Assembly: GCA_009920815.1 (NCBI GenBank)
Contig: RFZH01000003.1
Coordinates: 1-33,506, forward strand
Source of the DNA: Paracoccaceae bacterium
Lineage (GTDB): Bacteria > Pseudomonadota > Alphaproteobacteria > Rhodobacterales > Rhodobacteraceae
Length of the DNA: 33,506 nt
Direction of reading: 5' to 3'
Part shown: piece by piece, positions 9,551 to 17,991 of the stretch
Numbering within the stretch: position 1 is the first letter of the stretch
How the letters are laid out: each line of letters opens with the position of its first letter
Notes under the pieces: generated by a model
The model's database searches: none
Told to the model about the DNA's origin: nothing
Seen by the model: only the letters and a program-made list of their open reading frames with translations
Translations under genes and position numbers: made by a program

Positions 9551-10009
9551 ATGAGACATTTTGATTTTTCACCCCTATATCGTGCCACTGTTGGTTTTGA
9601 CCAAATCGCAGAAATGATGGATCGCGTACTTGCGTCCGACACTGCTGGGCCGAGCTATCCGCCATACAATATTGAAAAAACAGCTGATGATTCTTATCGC
9701 ATCTCTATCGCGGTTGCCGGATTTGCGGATCAAGAGCTAACTGTTGAAGTCAAAGAAAATGCTTTGGTTGTCTCGGCTAAAAAAGTCGCTGACGATGAAA
9801 AGAAAACTTACCTACATCGTGGAATCGCGACCCGGGCATTTGAACGTCGGTTTCAATTGGCAGATCACGTCCGTGTAACCGGTGCAAGCCATTTTGACGG
9901 TATGCTGCATATTGACCTCGTTCGCGAAATTCCAGAGGCCTACAAGCCCCGTCGTATTGAGATCACATCAAGCGCACAAACGCGTACAATTGAAAATGCA
10001 GTCAATTAA
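9551..10009 (+). CDS. Small heat shock protein, Hsp20/IbpA family
   Basis: Hsp20 proteins are ATP-independent chaperones that hold unfolding proteins in the cytoplasm. The 152-residue length is typical. The alpha-crystallin domain covers about 37-135; its closing consensus is seen as GASHFDGMLHIDL and the C-terminal I-x-I element as IEI in PRRIEI. The start follows a near-perfect ribosome binding site, AAAGGAGG at 9536-9543. I could not find a convincing sigma-32 promoter in the 120-base gap upstream, although heat induction would be expected for the family. A 10-bp hairpin follows the gene. The IbpA name is a family-level assignment, so no symbol is given. Confidence 0.93.
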   Translation: MRHFDFSPLYRATVGFDQIAEMMDRVLASDTAGPSYPPYNIEKTADDSYRISIAVAGFADQELTVEVKENALVVSAKKVADDEKKTYLHRGIATRAFERRFQLADHVRVTGASHFDGMLHIDLVREIPEAYKPRRIEITSSAQTRTIENAVN

Positions 10010-10028
10010 ACAAACCAAATGACCAAAC

Positions 10029-10054
10029 GTGGCAGATCACTTTAGATCTGCCAC
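10029..10054. terminator. Bidirectional hairpin between hsp20 and the convergent DUF2233 gene
   Basis: GTGGCAGATC (10029-10038) and GATCTGCCAC (10045-10054) form a perfect 10-bp stem with a 6-base loop. It lies 19 bases after the hsp20 stop and contains the stop codon of the convergent gene (10037-10039). Neither side has a proper T run, so it may act as a transcript-end stabiliser as much as a terminator. Confidence 0.6.
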
Positions 10055-10768
10055 AAGTCCAACGATTGGTCCAATTGGCCAGCCAAAATCCGAGCGACCA
10101 AGGTTTGGCGCGTAAAGTCGAGAGACCTTTCCATCCAAATAAAGTGCATTCTGGGCATTTAGGCGATCACGAAAAAAGGTCGCGAAACTATGCAAATTTA
10201 TCCGATCATTTGAAATGACAAAATAGACGTTGTCCCCATCAACCGAGACGCCGTTGCGAATATTCAAAGATGTGCTGTCTTTTATAAACCGCGGATGTAA
10301 ACGTCCATTAATGACCAGCATGGGGCCAGACTGCGTCGCATAATTACAGTTTTGCGCGCTCGATAGGTAATTGTTTGTCTCGAACACCTTCACTATTTGG
10401 TCGTTGATGCATAAAACGCCATTTGGCAGCATGCCAAAATTTCCTGGACCTTCGGATGTAATGACGCGCTGCTTTTCTACACCCTCTTCAATGTAATGGC
10501 CCACAGGCGACAAATCCGGGTGATACATTCCGCCATTCATAGCAAAAAGCAATTGTTTTGCGCGTGATTTTAATGTGTTGGACAGGGTGAAAAATTGACC
10601 ATACGGCACGCCTTCTGCATTTGTGTGGAATAAACGCAGGTCTTGGCCCATGTGCGCTTGGCAGATTGTAAAACTTTTATTTTCATGAACTTCATCGCGA
10701 CATTGCGCAGCTGTTGCACTGGCTGCCAAAACAGCAACCAATGTCACAAAAAATCGGATCAAAATCAT
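10037..10768 (-). CDS. Secreted phosphodiester glycosidase-like protein (DUF2233/NAGPA family)
   Basis: The 243-residue product begins with a signal peptide of about 20 residues ending near ATAAQ. The rest matches the DUF2233 family, related to the mammalian enzyme that uncovers mannose-6-phosphate: MNGGMYHPDLSPVG near 77-90, SGPMLVINGRLHPRF near 146-160, RNGVSVDG near 171-178 and GWPIGPIVGL near the end. Bacterial members have been proposed to cleave sugar phosphodiesters in the envelope, but the substrate here is unknown. Its start overlaps the rbfA stop by four bases (ATGA), so it is translated with rbfA on one message. The last codons fall within the hairpin shared with hsp20. Confidence 0.83.
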   Translation of the reverse strand: MILIRFFVTLVAVLAASATAAQCRDEVHENKSFTICQAHMGQDLRLFHTNAEGVPYGQFFTLSNTLKSRAKQLLFAMNGGMYHPDLSPVGHYIEEGVEKQRVITSEGPGNFGMLPNGVLCINDQIVKVFETNNYLSSAQNCNYATQSGPMLVINGRLHPRFIKDSTSLNIRNGVSVDGDNVYFVISNDRINLHSFATFFRDRLNAQNALYLDGKVSRLYAPNLGRSDFGWPIGPIVGLVADLK

Positions 10769-11163
10769 TCTGGCTCTATGTCGCGCCGCACTGTGTCTTG
10801 TGCAAACAAGCGCCGTGTTTCGTCCATGCGATCAAATGTTTCGTCCAAGCGAAAACGCAAGTCAGGCGTATACTTTAGCCCTAGATTTTTACCAATGGCG
10901 CGGCGCAACTCTGATTTGTTTTTCGCCAGCAAAGCAATGACCTCGTCGCCACCTTGTCCGCCCAGTGGGCATACATAAGCCGTTGCTATTTTCAAATCGG
11001 GTGATGCCGATACTTCGCCGACCGTAATTGAAATACGGTTCAATTCTGGATCGTACGTTTCACCGCGCGCCAAAACTTCGGAAAGGGCGCGGCGAACCAA
11101 TTCGCCAACCCGTAACTGTCTTTGGGATGGCCCTGGACCATCATGGAATTTGTTTTTTGCCAT
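10765..11163 (-). CDS. rbfA: 30S ribosome-binding factor RbfA
   Basis: RbfA binds the free 30S subunit and helps mature the 5' end of 16S rRNA, and is needed at low temperature. The 132-residue length is normal for alphaproteobacteria. The N-terminal segment QRQLRVGELVRRALSEVLAR and the central KH-type fold ending in LGLKYTPDLRFRLDETFD, with the conserved P-x-L-x-F pattern, identify it. It is divergent from dapB with an 83-base gap and is coupled to the DUF2233 gene downstream, which has no evident functional link. Confidence 0.94.
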   Translation of the reverse strand: MAKNKFHDGPGPSQRQLRVGELVRRALSEVLARGETYDPELNRISITVGEVSASPDLKIATAYVCPLGGQGGDEVIALLAKNKSELRRAIGKNLGLKYTPDLRFRLDETFDRMDETRRLFAQDTVRRDIEPE

Positions 11164-11246
11164 ATTTGCCTAATACGCTGTTCTTATGGCTTTGCCAAGG
11201 TCTGCAACACTGGTTAAGAAGGGACAAAGAATAGGAGCATCTGAAC

Positions 11247-12056
11247 ATGACCGATACCGTGGCAATCGCAATTCTTGGGGCCTCTGGGAAAATGGGGCAA
11301 ATGTTGGCGAAAACTGTTTTGGCCAGTGACAAGGCAACATTGGTTGCAATGGCAGATCGTCCAGATAGCCCGTGGATTGGGAAAGATGCAGGCGCCCTGT
11401 TGGGTCAGCTGGATTTGGGGATTATCATTTCATCAGACACGCGTGCCGTGTTTTCCGCCGCTGACGTGGTGATTGATTTCACATCACCGGCTGCAACGGT
11501 TGCACATGCACAATTGGCTGCAGAATTGGGTGTTTCGTTGGTCATCGGCACCACAGGTATGACGGATCAGGAATTGGCGTCTATTGCGCGGTCAGCCGAA
11601 AGAACTTCGATTGTGCGTGCAGGTAATATGTCTTTGGGTGTGAACCTGCTGACTGTTCTAGTGGAAAAGGTCGCTGCGGCGTTAGACGAAGATTTTGATA
11701 TCGAAGTCATAGAAGCACACCATAATCAAAAGGTGGATGCGCCGTCTGGAACTGCGTTGATGTTGGGCGAAGCGGCGGCAAAAGGCCGGGGCGTTAATAT
11801 CCATGATGTGCGCGATAGTGGACGTGATGGGATAACGGGTGCACGCAAGCGCGGTGATATCGGGTTCAGCGCTATTCGTGGTGGCGACATCGTCGGTGAA
11901 CATGATGTTCTTTTTGCAGGCGCTGGTGAACGTTTGGTTCTGCGCCACATTGCAACAGATCGGTCTTTATTTTCGCGGGGCGCATTAAAGGCGGCGCTGT
12001 GGGTCGTTGGTCAAACACCAGGTGAATATTCGATGATGGATGTTTTGGGCCTATAG
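11247..12056 (+). CDS. dapB: 4-hydroxy-tetrahydrodipicolinate reductase
   Basis: DapB reduces the product of DapA with NAD(P)H in the diaminopimelate/lysine pathway. The nucleotide-binding loop ILGASGKMGQ is at 9-18, and the active-site segment EAHHNQKVDAPSGTA lies near 157-171, carrying the catalytic His and the substrate-binding KxDAPSGT. At 269 residues the length is typical. The ribosome binding site is AGGAGC at 11233-11238. The gene stops one base before the end of the convergent TRIC-like gene, so there is no room for a separate terminator. Confidence 0.96.
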   Translation: MTDTVAIAILGASGKMGQMLAKTVLASDKATLVAMADRPDSPWIGKDAGALLGQLDLGIIISSDTRAVFSAADVVIDFTSPAATVAHAQLAAELGVSLVIGTTGMTDQELASIARSAERTSIVRAGNMSLGVNLLTVLVEKVAAALDEDFDIEVIEAHHNQKVDAPSGTALMLGEAAAKGRGVNIHDVRDSGRDGITGARKRGDIGFSAIRGGDIVGEHDVLFAGAGERLVLRHIATDRSLFSRGALKAALWVVGQTPGEYSMMDVLGL

Positions 12057-12057
12057 G

Positions 12058-12678
12058 CTATTTCGTTTTAGGTGGGCGTGATCGATAAACTGGCAGGCGC
12101 CATCCGAATTGAATTGACCCTGATCGCATGATCCAAGTCAGTGCACCACAGACAATGAGGGATGCAGGCAGTGGCATCCCAAGTTGCATGGCGATAACTG
12201 CGGCTGTTGCACCGCCAAATGCGGCAGAAACATAAAGTTCGCCTTGTTTTAGAACCAGCGGAACTTCGTTACAAACAACATCGCGCATCAGTCCCCCCAT
12301 CGTGGCCGTTGTCATACCCATAATTATGACGATCGGTGCAGAGTGGTTTAGCGATGTTGCAATTGCCACACCCGCAGGGACGGCAATAGCCAATGCAAAG
12401 CTATCCAACCACAATAACCATTTATAGCGGCTTTCCATAAGGGGTGCGGTCAGGAAAACCATGAATGCGGCTGACAAACAGATTGCCAAGACATGCGGAT
12501 TTTCAATCCAAAAAACCGGTCGATCTAGCAAAATATCACGCAAGGTACCGCCGCCTAATGCCGTTAAGCACGCGATAAAAGCAAATCCGATCGCATCTAG
12601 CTGTGCGCGACTTGCGGCCAATGCGCCCGTAAGTGCAAAGATCAAAACAGACCCGTAGTCTAGCAAGATGACGGTCAT
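12058..12678 (-). CDS. TRIC-like cation channel family membrane protein (UPF0126, YicG/YadS type)
   Basis: This 206-residue protein is almost entirely hydrophobic, with about seven membrane segments. It shows the two related halves of the UPF0126 family, each with a glycine motif: GGGTLRD near 42-48 and GGLMRD near 127-132. Prokaryotic relatives have been shown structurally to be trimeric intracellular cation channel homologues; specificity here is not known, and older annotations call the family a possible glycine or small-molecule transporter. Its start overlaps the rnhA stop by four bases. Confidence 0.85.
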   Translation of the reverse strand: MTVILLDYGSVLIFALTGALAASRAQLDAIGFAFIACLTALGGGTLRDILLDRPVFWIENPHVLAICLSAAFMVFLTAPLMESRYKWLLWLDSFALAIAVPAGVAIATSLNHSAPIVIIMGMTTATMGGLMRDVVCNEVPLVLKQGELYVSAAFGGATAAVIAMQLGMPLPASLIVCGALTWIMRSGSIQFGWRLPVYRSRPPKTK

Positions 12679-13136
12679 TGTGTCGCCTTTTTAAAAGGTT
12701 CCATTCCTTTGCGCGCCAATTCGTCCGCGCGTTCGTTTTCGGGATGGCCTGCGTGACCTTTAACCCATTCCCATGTTACGGTATGCCGTGCCGCGGCTTT
12801 ATCCAGTCGTTGCCATAGCTCAACATTTTTAACGGGCTTTTTATTGGATGTTCTCCAGCCATTTCTTTTCCAACCGAAAATCCAACCTGTAACCCCGTTT
12901 TTCACATAAGCGCTGTCGGTGACCACGGTGATTTTGCTTGGTTTTTCTAACGCCTCAAGCGCCGATATCGCAGCCAATAGTTCCATTTGATTGTTGGTGG
13001 TTTCGGCAGCGCCACCGCTTAAGGTGCGTTCTTTGACAATGTCTGCGCCTTTGATGGCACGCAATAAAACACCCCATCCCCCCGGACCGGGGTTTCCAGA
13101 GCATGCGCCATCGGTGTAAGCAAAAAGTTCTAACAT
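12675..13136 (-). CDS. rnhA: Ribonuclease HI
   Basis: RNase HI cuts the RNA strand of RNA-DNA hybrids, removing R-loops and primers. The 153-residue protein contains all the catalytic residues: D9 in YTDGACSGNPG, E52 in TTNNQMELLAA, D74 in VVTDSAYVKNG, H128 in VKGHAGHPENERAD and D138. The basic handle region with Trp residues (about 80-100) is present. The gene lies 20 bases downstream of ispH and overlaps the TRIC-like gene, so ispH-rnhA-TRIC form a minus-strand operon. Confidence 0.96.
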   Translation of the reverse strand: MLELFAYTDGACSGNPGPGGWGVLLRAIKGADIVKERTLSGGAAETTNNQMELLAAISALEALEKPSKITVVTDSAYVKNGVTGWIFGWKRNGWRTSNKKPVKNVELWQRLDKAAARHTVTWEWVKGHAGHPENERADELARKGMEPFKKATQ

Positions 13137-13155
13137 GTATTCTTGCTTAATCTGT

Positions 13156-14106
13156 TTACGCAGGTTCGCGTAAGATGCGCGGCACCTTGAAATTTACGTT
13201 TTCTTGCGCTGTTTCAACGTATTCGATCGTGACATTGTAACGGTTTTTGAATGCGTCAATAACTTCGTTTACTAACACCTCTGGAGCAGAAGCCCCAGCC
13301 GTAATCCCGATGGAGCGTATGCTTTCCAGTGCGCGCCAGTCTATCTCAGATGCCCGCTGGACCAGCTGCGCATAGGTGCAGCCCTCTTTCGCGGCGACTT
13401 CTACCAAGCGTTTTGAGTTCGAGGAATTGGGAGCACCGACCACCAAAAGGGCATCAACCTTTGGCGCGATCGCTTTTACAGCCATTTGACGATTTGTTGT
13501 GGCGTAACAAATGTCTTCCTTGTGTGGACCAACAATTTTAGGAAACCTATGATAAAGGGCCGCAATTATGTCTTTTGTATCATCAATGGACAGGGTGGTT
13601 TGCGTGACGAATGCTAGATTGTTTTCATCGCTTACATCAAGGGTCGCAACGTCTTGAGGCGTTTCAACCAAAAGGACCTCGCCGTCTGGTAACTGTCCCA
13701 TAGTGCCAATCGTTTCGGGGTGCCCTTTGTGGCCAATCATAATGATCTGAAGACCGTTTGAATTGTGACGCTCTGCTTCGATGTGGACTTTGCTCACCAA
13801 TGGACAGGTCGCATCCACATAGACCATGTCACGCGCTTGCGCTGTCGCGGGTACTGACTTTGGCACGCCATGCGCGGAAAAAATCACGGGCCGATCATTC
13901 GGGCATTCGTCTAGGTCTTCTACAAATACGGCACCCTTTGCGCGCAAGCCGTCCACAACGAATTTGTTATGCACAATTTCATGCCGCACATAAACGGGGC
14001 TCCCCCATTTTTCTAACGCCATTTCGACGATTTTAATCGCCCGATCTACGCCCGCACAAAACCCACGTGGGGCCGCCAGAAACAGGGTTAAGTCCGATTT
14101 TGTCAT
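13156..14106 (-). CDS. ispH: 4-hydroxy-3-methylbut-2-enyl diphosphate reductase IspH
   Basis: IspH makes IPP and DMAPP in the last step of the MEP isoprenoid pathway, using a 4Fe-4S cluster. The three cluster cysteines are C17 (PRGFCAGVDRAI), C101 (DATCPLVSKVH) and C200 (EDICYATTNRQ). The substrate-binding His and Glu are seen in HGVPKSV and GHKGHPETIG, and the SNS triad in PNSSNSKRL. I chose the ATG at 14106, which gives 316 residues, the same length as E. coli IspH; the frame stays open 20 codons further to 14166, but that extension does not resemble the family. Confidence 0.96.
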   Translation of the reverse strand: MTKSDLTLFLAAPRGFCAGVDRAIKIVEMALEKWGSPVYVRHEIVHNKFVVDGLRAKGAVFVEDLDECPNDRPVIFSAHGVPKSVPATAQARDMVYVDATCPLVSKVHIEAERHNSNGLQIIMIGHKGHPETIGTMGQLPDGEVLLVETPQDVATLDVSDENNLAFVTQTTLSIDDTKDIIAALYHRFPKIVGPHKEDICYATTNRQMAVKAIAPKVDALLVVGAPNSSNSKRLVEVAAKEGCTYAQLVQRASEIDWRALESIRSIGITAGASAPEVLVNEVIDAFKNRYNVTIEYVETAQENVNFKVPRILREPA

Positions 14107-14120
14107 GTTCTTGCCTTTTC

Positions 14121-14236
14121 TCGTATCCCTAAATTTTAGAGCAGCGGGCCATAAGGGTAAACACAATTTTGCTTTTGAAAGTTTTTATTATTTAGCTTTA
14201 ATTTTCAACCAGCTGCTTTATGGTTAAGGGATACGA
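14121..14236. promoter_or_regulatory. Divergent ispH/hybrid-kinase promoter region with an inverted decamer
   Basis: TCGTATCCCT (14121-14130) and AGGGATACGA (14227-14236) are perfect reverse complements. Read in the direction of each gene, the same decamer AGGGATACGA stands 14 bases before the ispH ATG and 19 bases before the kinase ATG. The sequence between is AT-rich and must hold both promoters. The decamer could be a binding site for a shared regulator or a shared leader element; a chance origin is not excluded. Confidence 0.35.
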
Positions 14237-14255
14237 TCAGTATTGTTGAGTAGGC

Positions 14256-16388
14256 ATGTCAAAAGCGCCCAGTGATCAAAAAATAATTGAGGCTATCGAC
14301 AGGATTTCCCATCGGCGGCGTATGGACACCGTCCGTATTACGTCATGGTTTGTTATTTTCGTGGGCGTCGTTTGGGCATTTTTAGGCTTTGTTCTGGGCT
14401 ATCAAGCACTGATCTATATTGCATCGATTGCTGTTTTTGGATCGCTTGCTGCGACATTTCTGGTACAGACAAAATATAACCTGCTGGGCCGTTGCATTTG
14501 GATGCTGTCGGGCATGTTGGCGGTGTTTTTAGGCTGTTTTATCATACACCCTGCGGGTCAAGTGGATTACATGTTTTCGGCCATGGTTGGCGGGGCCTTC
14601 CTGATCTTTTCTTTAATAAAGGAAAGGCGCTATATCGTTATATTCGCACTTTTGGATATCGTGCTTTGGCTGGTGCAGTGGACCTTTCGTGATGACTTTA
14701 GTCAATTTAGGGTGATCGGCGAAGACGTAGCCAGACAGTACATTGTGGCAAGCTCGATGATGACGACATTTACGGTTATTATGATTGAGTTCGGCTATTT
14801 TGCCATGGTCGCCAATGAATATGCGTTAAATATTTTTCGTTCAAATTTACAGGCTGAGGCAGCTCTGAAAACAAAGTCTGCGTTTTTGGCAAATATGAGT
14901 CATGAAATCCGTACACCGATGAATGGCGTCGTTGGCATGATAGATATTTTTGAAACGAGTCCCTTGAACCAAGACCAACAGCGCACATTAAAAACGATGC
15001 GTGAAAGCGCCTATTCTTTGCTGGGCATTATCGATGATATTTTGGATACATCGAAAATAGAAGCAGGTCAGCTTAGTCTAACCGAGCGGCGTACAGAAAT
15101 GCTTTCGTCTATTGAAAGTGCGGTCGAAAGCATGGTGCCTTTTGCTGATAATAAGGGCGTTGTTTTGGCATTTGAATTTGATCCCGCTCTACCACGTTGG
15201 ATTTTGTGCGATAGCGGGCGCTTGCGCCAAATCATGTTAAACCTTGTTTCAAACGCCATAAAGTTTTCATCTCATGATGATCCTCAAAAGCTGGGCGAAG
15301 TGCGCATTTCTGTATTGCGGGTTTCTGAAACATCGTTCGAAATTCGTGTTGCAGACAATGGCATCGGTATCGAAGAAAAATCACGTGCGGGGATTTTTCA
15401 ACCGTTTGTGCAGTCCGAAGATCAAGAACAAGCAAGATATGGCGGAACTGGCTTGGGATTGACGATTGTAAAGCAGTTGGTTGAGTTAATGGGAGGCAAT
15501 ATTTCGTTTGAGAGTTACGTTGGTATTGGGACCACTTTCAATGTTATTTTACCCCTCAAAGACGCCGATGGCACAACACTTGTACCCGACCTAAGTGGTG
15601 TAAAAGTCTACGGCTTTGTCTTGCGTGCCAAAACCGCAGCAAATATCGCCAGATATATTCAAGCGTCTGGGGCAGAGTATATTCAGATTAATGCCGAAGA
15701 TAAGTTGAGCGACGTCATTAACGATCCAACCGGCAACAATATATTGCTAATTGGCTTGTCGGGCGATGATACAGCGGTGATGAATGAATTTGCCCGACAG
15801 GCGCAACTGCAATTTCCTGATTTGAAAATTTTAAGCTTTAGTGCGCATCGCAGCGATTTGATGACACAGGCAGTTGGTCAGCATAAGATCGTACAGTGGA
15901 AGCCTTTATTGCCCACAGATCTTTGGCGCGCGATCCAAGAAATTACGGGCCGCCTTGCGATAGAAATATTGAATTCGTCACAACATTCTTCAAGTGGTGG
16001 CGAGTTTCTGAAACCAAAAGCGACCCGAATTTTGGTCGCGGAAGACAACGAAATAAATAAAATCGTAATTGAAAAGCAGCTTACACAGCTTGGTTACCAG
16101 CCCAAAATCGTATCGGATGGTTTAGCAGCACTAGAAGAATGGACAACCGGCGAATACGACCTGCTTCTTTCGGATTGTCATATGCCGCGTTTAGACGGGT
16201 TTGGATTGTCTGAGAAAATACGCGCAATCGAATTCAAGGAAAACCGACATCGTTTGCCCATAATTGCCATTACTGCCAATGCTTTAATAGGCGAGGCCGA
16301 GCGGTGTTATGCAGCGGGTATGGATGATTATTTGTCAAAACCCGTAAAAATGTCCGAGCTCAAAGAAATGATTGAACGTTGGGAATAA
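14256..16388 (+). CDS. Hybrid sensor histidine kinase with a C-terminal receiver
   Basis: The 710-residue protein has about six membrane segments in the first 190 residues with almost no periplasmic loop, so it probably senses something in or near the membrane. The HisKA domain has H216 in NMSHEIRTPMNG, and the ATPase domain follows with its N-box near 330-340, ADNGIGI near 364-371 and GGTGLGL near 394-400. Residues about 446-565 look like a receiver that has lost its acidic residues. The C-terminal receiver is intact: E595/D596, phospho-acceptor D640 in LSDCHMPRLDG and K695 in LSKPVK. No response regulator or Hpt gene is nearby. The ligand and output are unknown. Confidence 0.9.
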   Translation: MSKAPSDQKIIEAIDRISHRRRMDTVRITSWFVIFVGVVWAFLGFVLGYQALIYIASIAVFGSLAATFLVQTKYNLLGRCIWMLSGMLAVFLGCFIIHPAGQVDYMFSAMVGGAFLIFSLIKERRYIVIFALLDIVLWLVQWTFRDDFSQFRVIGEDVARQYIVASSMMTTFTVIMIEFGYFAMVANEYALNIFRSNLQAEAALKTKSAFLANMSHEIRTPMNGVVGMIDIFETSPLNQDQQRTLKTMRESAYSLLGIIDDILDTSKIEAGQLSLTERRTEMLSSIESAVESMVPFADNKGVVLAFEFDPALPRWILCDSGRLRQIMLNLVSNAIKFSSHDDPQKLGEVRISVLRVSETSFEIRVADNGIGIEEKSRAGIFQPFVQSEDQEQARYGGTGLGLTIVKQLVELMGGNISFESYVGIGTTFNVILPLKDADGTTLVPDLSGVKVYGFVLRAKTAANIARYIQASGAEYIQINAEDKLSDVINDPTGNNILLIGLSGDDTAVMNEFARQAQLQFPDLKILSFSAHRSDLMTQAVGQHKIVQWKPLLPTDLWRAIQEITGRLAIEILNSSQHSSSGGEFLKPKATRILVAEDNEINKIVIEKQLTQLGYQPKIVSDGLAALEEWTTGEYDLLLSDCHMPRLDGFGLSEKIRAIEFKENRHRLPIIAITANALIGEAERCYAAGMDDYLSKPVKMSELKEMIERWE

Positions 16389-16399
16389 GCGAACGAACA

Positions 16400-17386
16400 T
16401 CACACCATTGATGGGATCACAAGGTCTGGTGGTCGGTGGCCGTCTTCGAATGTTTTAATGTTAATGATGACCTTTTCGCCCATTTCTAGCCGACCCTCTA
16501 TCGTCGCAGATCCCATATGCGGTAATAGTACAACGTTTTCCAATTTGCGTAATCTTGGGTTAATCTCGGTCCCATGTTCGTAAACATCAAGACCCGCACC
16601 AGACAATTCACCCGCGCGCAACATCCTTGTCAGCGCGTTTTCGTCGATAACTTCGCCACGCGATGTGTTCACAATCACAGCGCTTGGTTTCATCAATTTT
16701 AGGCGTCTTGCGTTCATGAGGTGAAAGGTTGATGGGGTATGGGGACAATTGATTGAAACAATATCCATGCGTGCAACCATTTGGTCCAAGCTGTCCCAAT
16801 AGGTCGCGCCCAAAGCGTCCTCTATTTCCGGGCGTAGCCGTTTTCTGTTGTGATAATGAATTTGCATGCCAAACGCAGCAGCGCGCCGCGCGACCGCTTG
16901 GCCAATGCGCCCCATCCCTAGAATGCCCAATCTGCGCCCTCCTAGTCGCCCGCCAAGGTTTGCGGTTGGCGACCAACCTTGCCAAGTACCCGATTGCATA
17001 ACCGACAGGCCTTGTGGGATTTTGCGGGTAACAGCCATCATCAATGCCATCGTCATATCTGCAGTATCATCCGTCACAACATCAGGCGTATTTGACACCA
17101 AAATACCGCGTTGGCGTGCTGTATTGACATCGACGTGATCGATGCCTGCACCAAAATTAGCAATAAGTTTCAATCGCTCGCCCGCTTGCCCAATCAGACC
17201 AGCATCTATCTTATCTGTAATGCACGGAATTAATACATCAGCGGAGCGGACCGCATCGACCAATTCTTGACGTGTCATAGGTGTGTCATCATCGCGCAAT
17301 GTAACGTTGAACAATTCTTTCAATCGGGTTTCGACGGCCGCAGGCAGACGTCGCGTGACCACAACATTCAAACGCTCTTTTGGCAT
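16400..17386 (-). CDS. D-2-hydroxyacid dehydrogenase, probable glyoxylate/hydroxypyruvate reductase type
   Basis: The 328-residue enzyme has the D-isomer 2-hydroxyacid dehydrogenase fold: catalytic domain halves at both ends and a Rossmann domain with GILGMGRIG at 154-162. R243 (NTSRGEVID) and H290 (LLPHMGSAT) of the catalytic set are present. The Glu that normally lies 29 residues after the Arg, in an EP pair, is Gly272 here (YEHGTE), with Glu at 270 and 274 nearby. The closest family I recognise is bacterial glyoxylate reductase, which would reverse the product of the GlcDEF enzyme at 4.7-8.6 kb. The ribosome binding site GGAGC precedes the ATG. Confidence 0.85.
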   Translation of the reverse strand: MPKERLNVVVTRRLPAAVETRLKELFNVTLRDDDTPMTRQELVDAVRSADVLIPCITDKIDAGLIGQAGERLKLIANFGAGIDHVDVNTARQRGILVSNTPDVVTDDTADMTMALMMAVTRKIPQGLSVMQSGTWQGWSPTANLGGRLGGRRLGILGMGRIGQAVARRAAAFGMQIHYHNRKRLRPEIEDALGATYWDSLDQMVARMDIVSINCPHTPSTFHLMNARRLKLMKPSAVIVNTSRGEVIDENALTRMLRAGELSGAGLDVYEHGTEINPRLRKLENVVLLPHMGSATIEGRLEMGEKVIINIKTFEDGHRPPDLVIPSMV

Positions 17387-17492
17387 TCTATGCTCCTAAC
17401 ACTTTTCATTGGTCTTTATTAATGGCAGAGTGTGACAAAAATAAAATGGGTACAAGAACCCTTTCAAATAAACTGGCAGTAATGGGCAAAAA

Positions 17493-17990
17493 ATGAAACG
17501 GGCACTATTTCTTTTGATCTGCTTTGCTTGGGTTTCCTCTGCGGCCATGGCCGACACGAAAACAAAAGGGGATGTGACCAATTTACCGATCCCGCGATTT
17601 GTATCCCTTAAATCTGCAGAAGCGAATGCGCGGCGTGGCCCTTCGTTGTCACATCGAATTGATTGGGTATACAAACGCAAACACATGCCATTGGAAATCT
17701 TTGGCGAATATGAAAATTGGCGCAGGGTGCGCGATGCCGAAGGTATGGGGGGATGGATCCATTATTCCTTGTTATCAGGCGTGCGCACAGTTTTGGTGCG
17801 CACTGATCTACAGGCGGTTCACGCAAAACCTCACGACACATCACATGTTGTTGCGAAATTTGAACGTAACGTGGTCGCCGACCTAGAGGCCTGTACAGTA
17901 GATTGGTGCCAGATTATTGCGGATGGATACGAAGGCTGGGTTCCAAAAACGGCGTTGTGGGGTGTGTATCCCGATGAAATCCGTAAATAA
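17493..17990 (+). CDS. Secreted bacterial SH3-domain protein
   Basis: A signal peptide of about 20 residues (hydrophobic core LFLLICFAWVSSAAM, cleavage near MAD) is followed by two SH3-like repeats of the SH3_4 kind. The first is marked by NARRGPS near 49-55 and the W-R-R-V segment ending in GGWIHYSLL; the second, near 110-160, ends in EGWVPKTALWGVY. Such domains usually bind peptidoglycan or other envelope material. At 165 residues it has no catalytic domain. It converges on the phosphomannomutase gene with one base between stops. Alphaproteobacterial relatives have sometimes been labelled aspartyl-tRNA synthetase in databases, which this sequence does not support. Confidence 0.8.
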   Translation: MKRALFLLICFAWVSSAAMADTKTKGDVTNLPIPRFVSLKSAEANARRGPSLSHRIDWVYKRKHMPLEIFGEYENWRRVRDAEGMGGWIHYSLLSGVRTVLVRTDLQAVHAKPHDTSHVVAKFERNVVADLEACTVDWCQIIADGYEGWVPKTALWGVYPDEIRK

Positions 17991-17991
17991 C

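Noticed and set aside
14107..14166. N-terminal extension of ispH by 20 codons
   Set aside because: The extra residues do not fit the family, and the ATG at 14106 gives the length of E. coli IspH.
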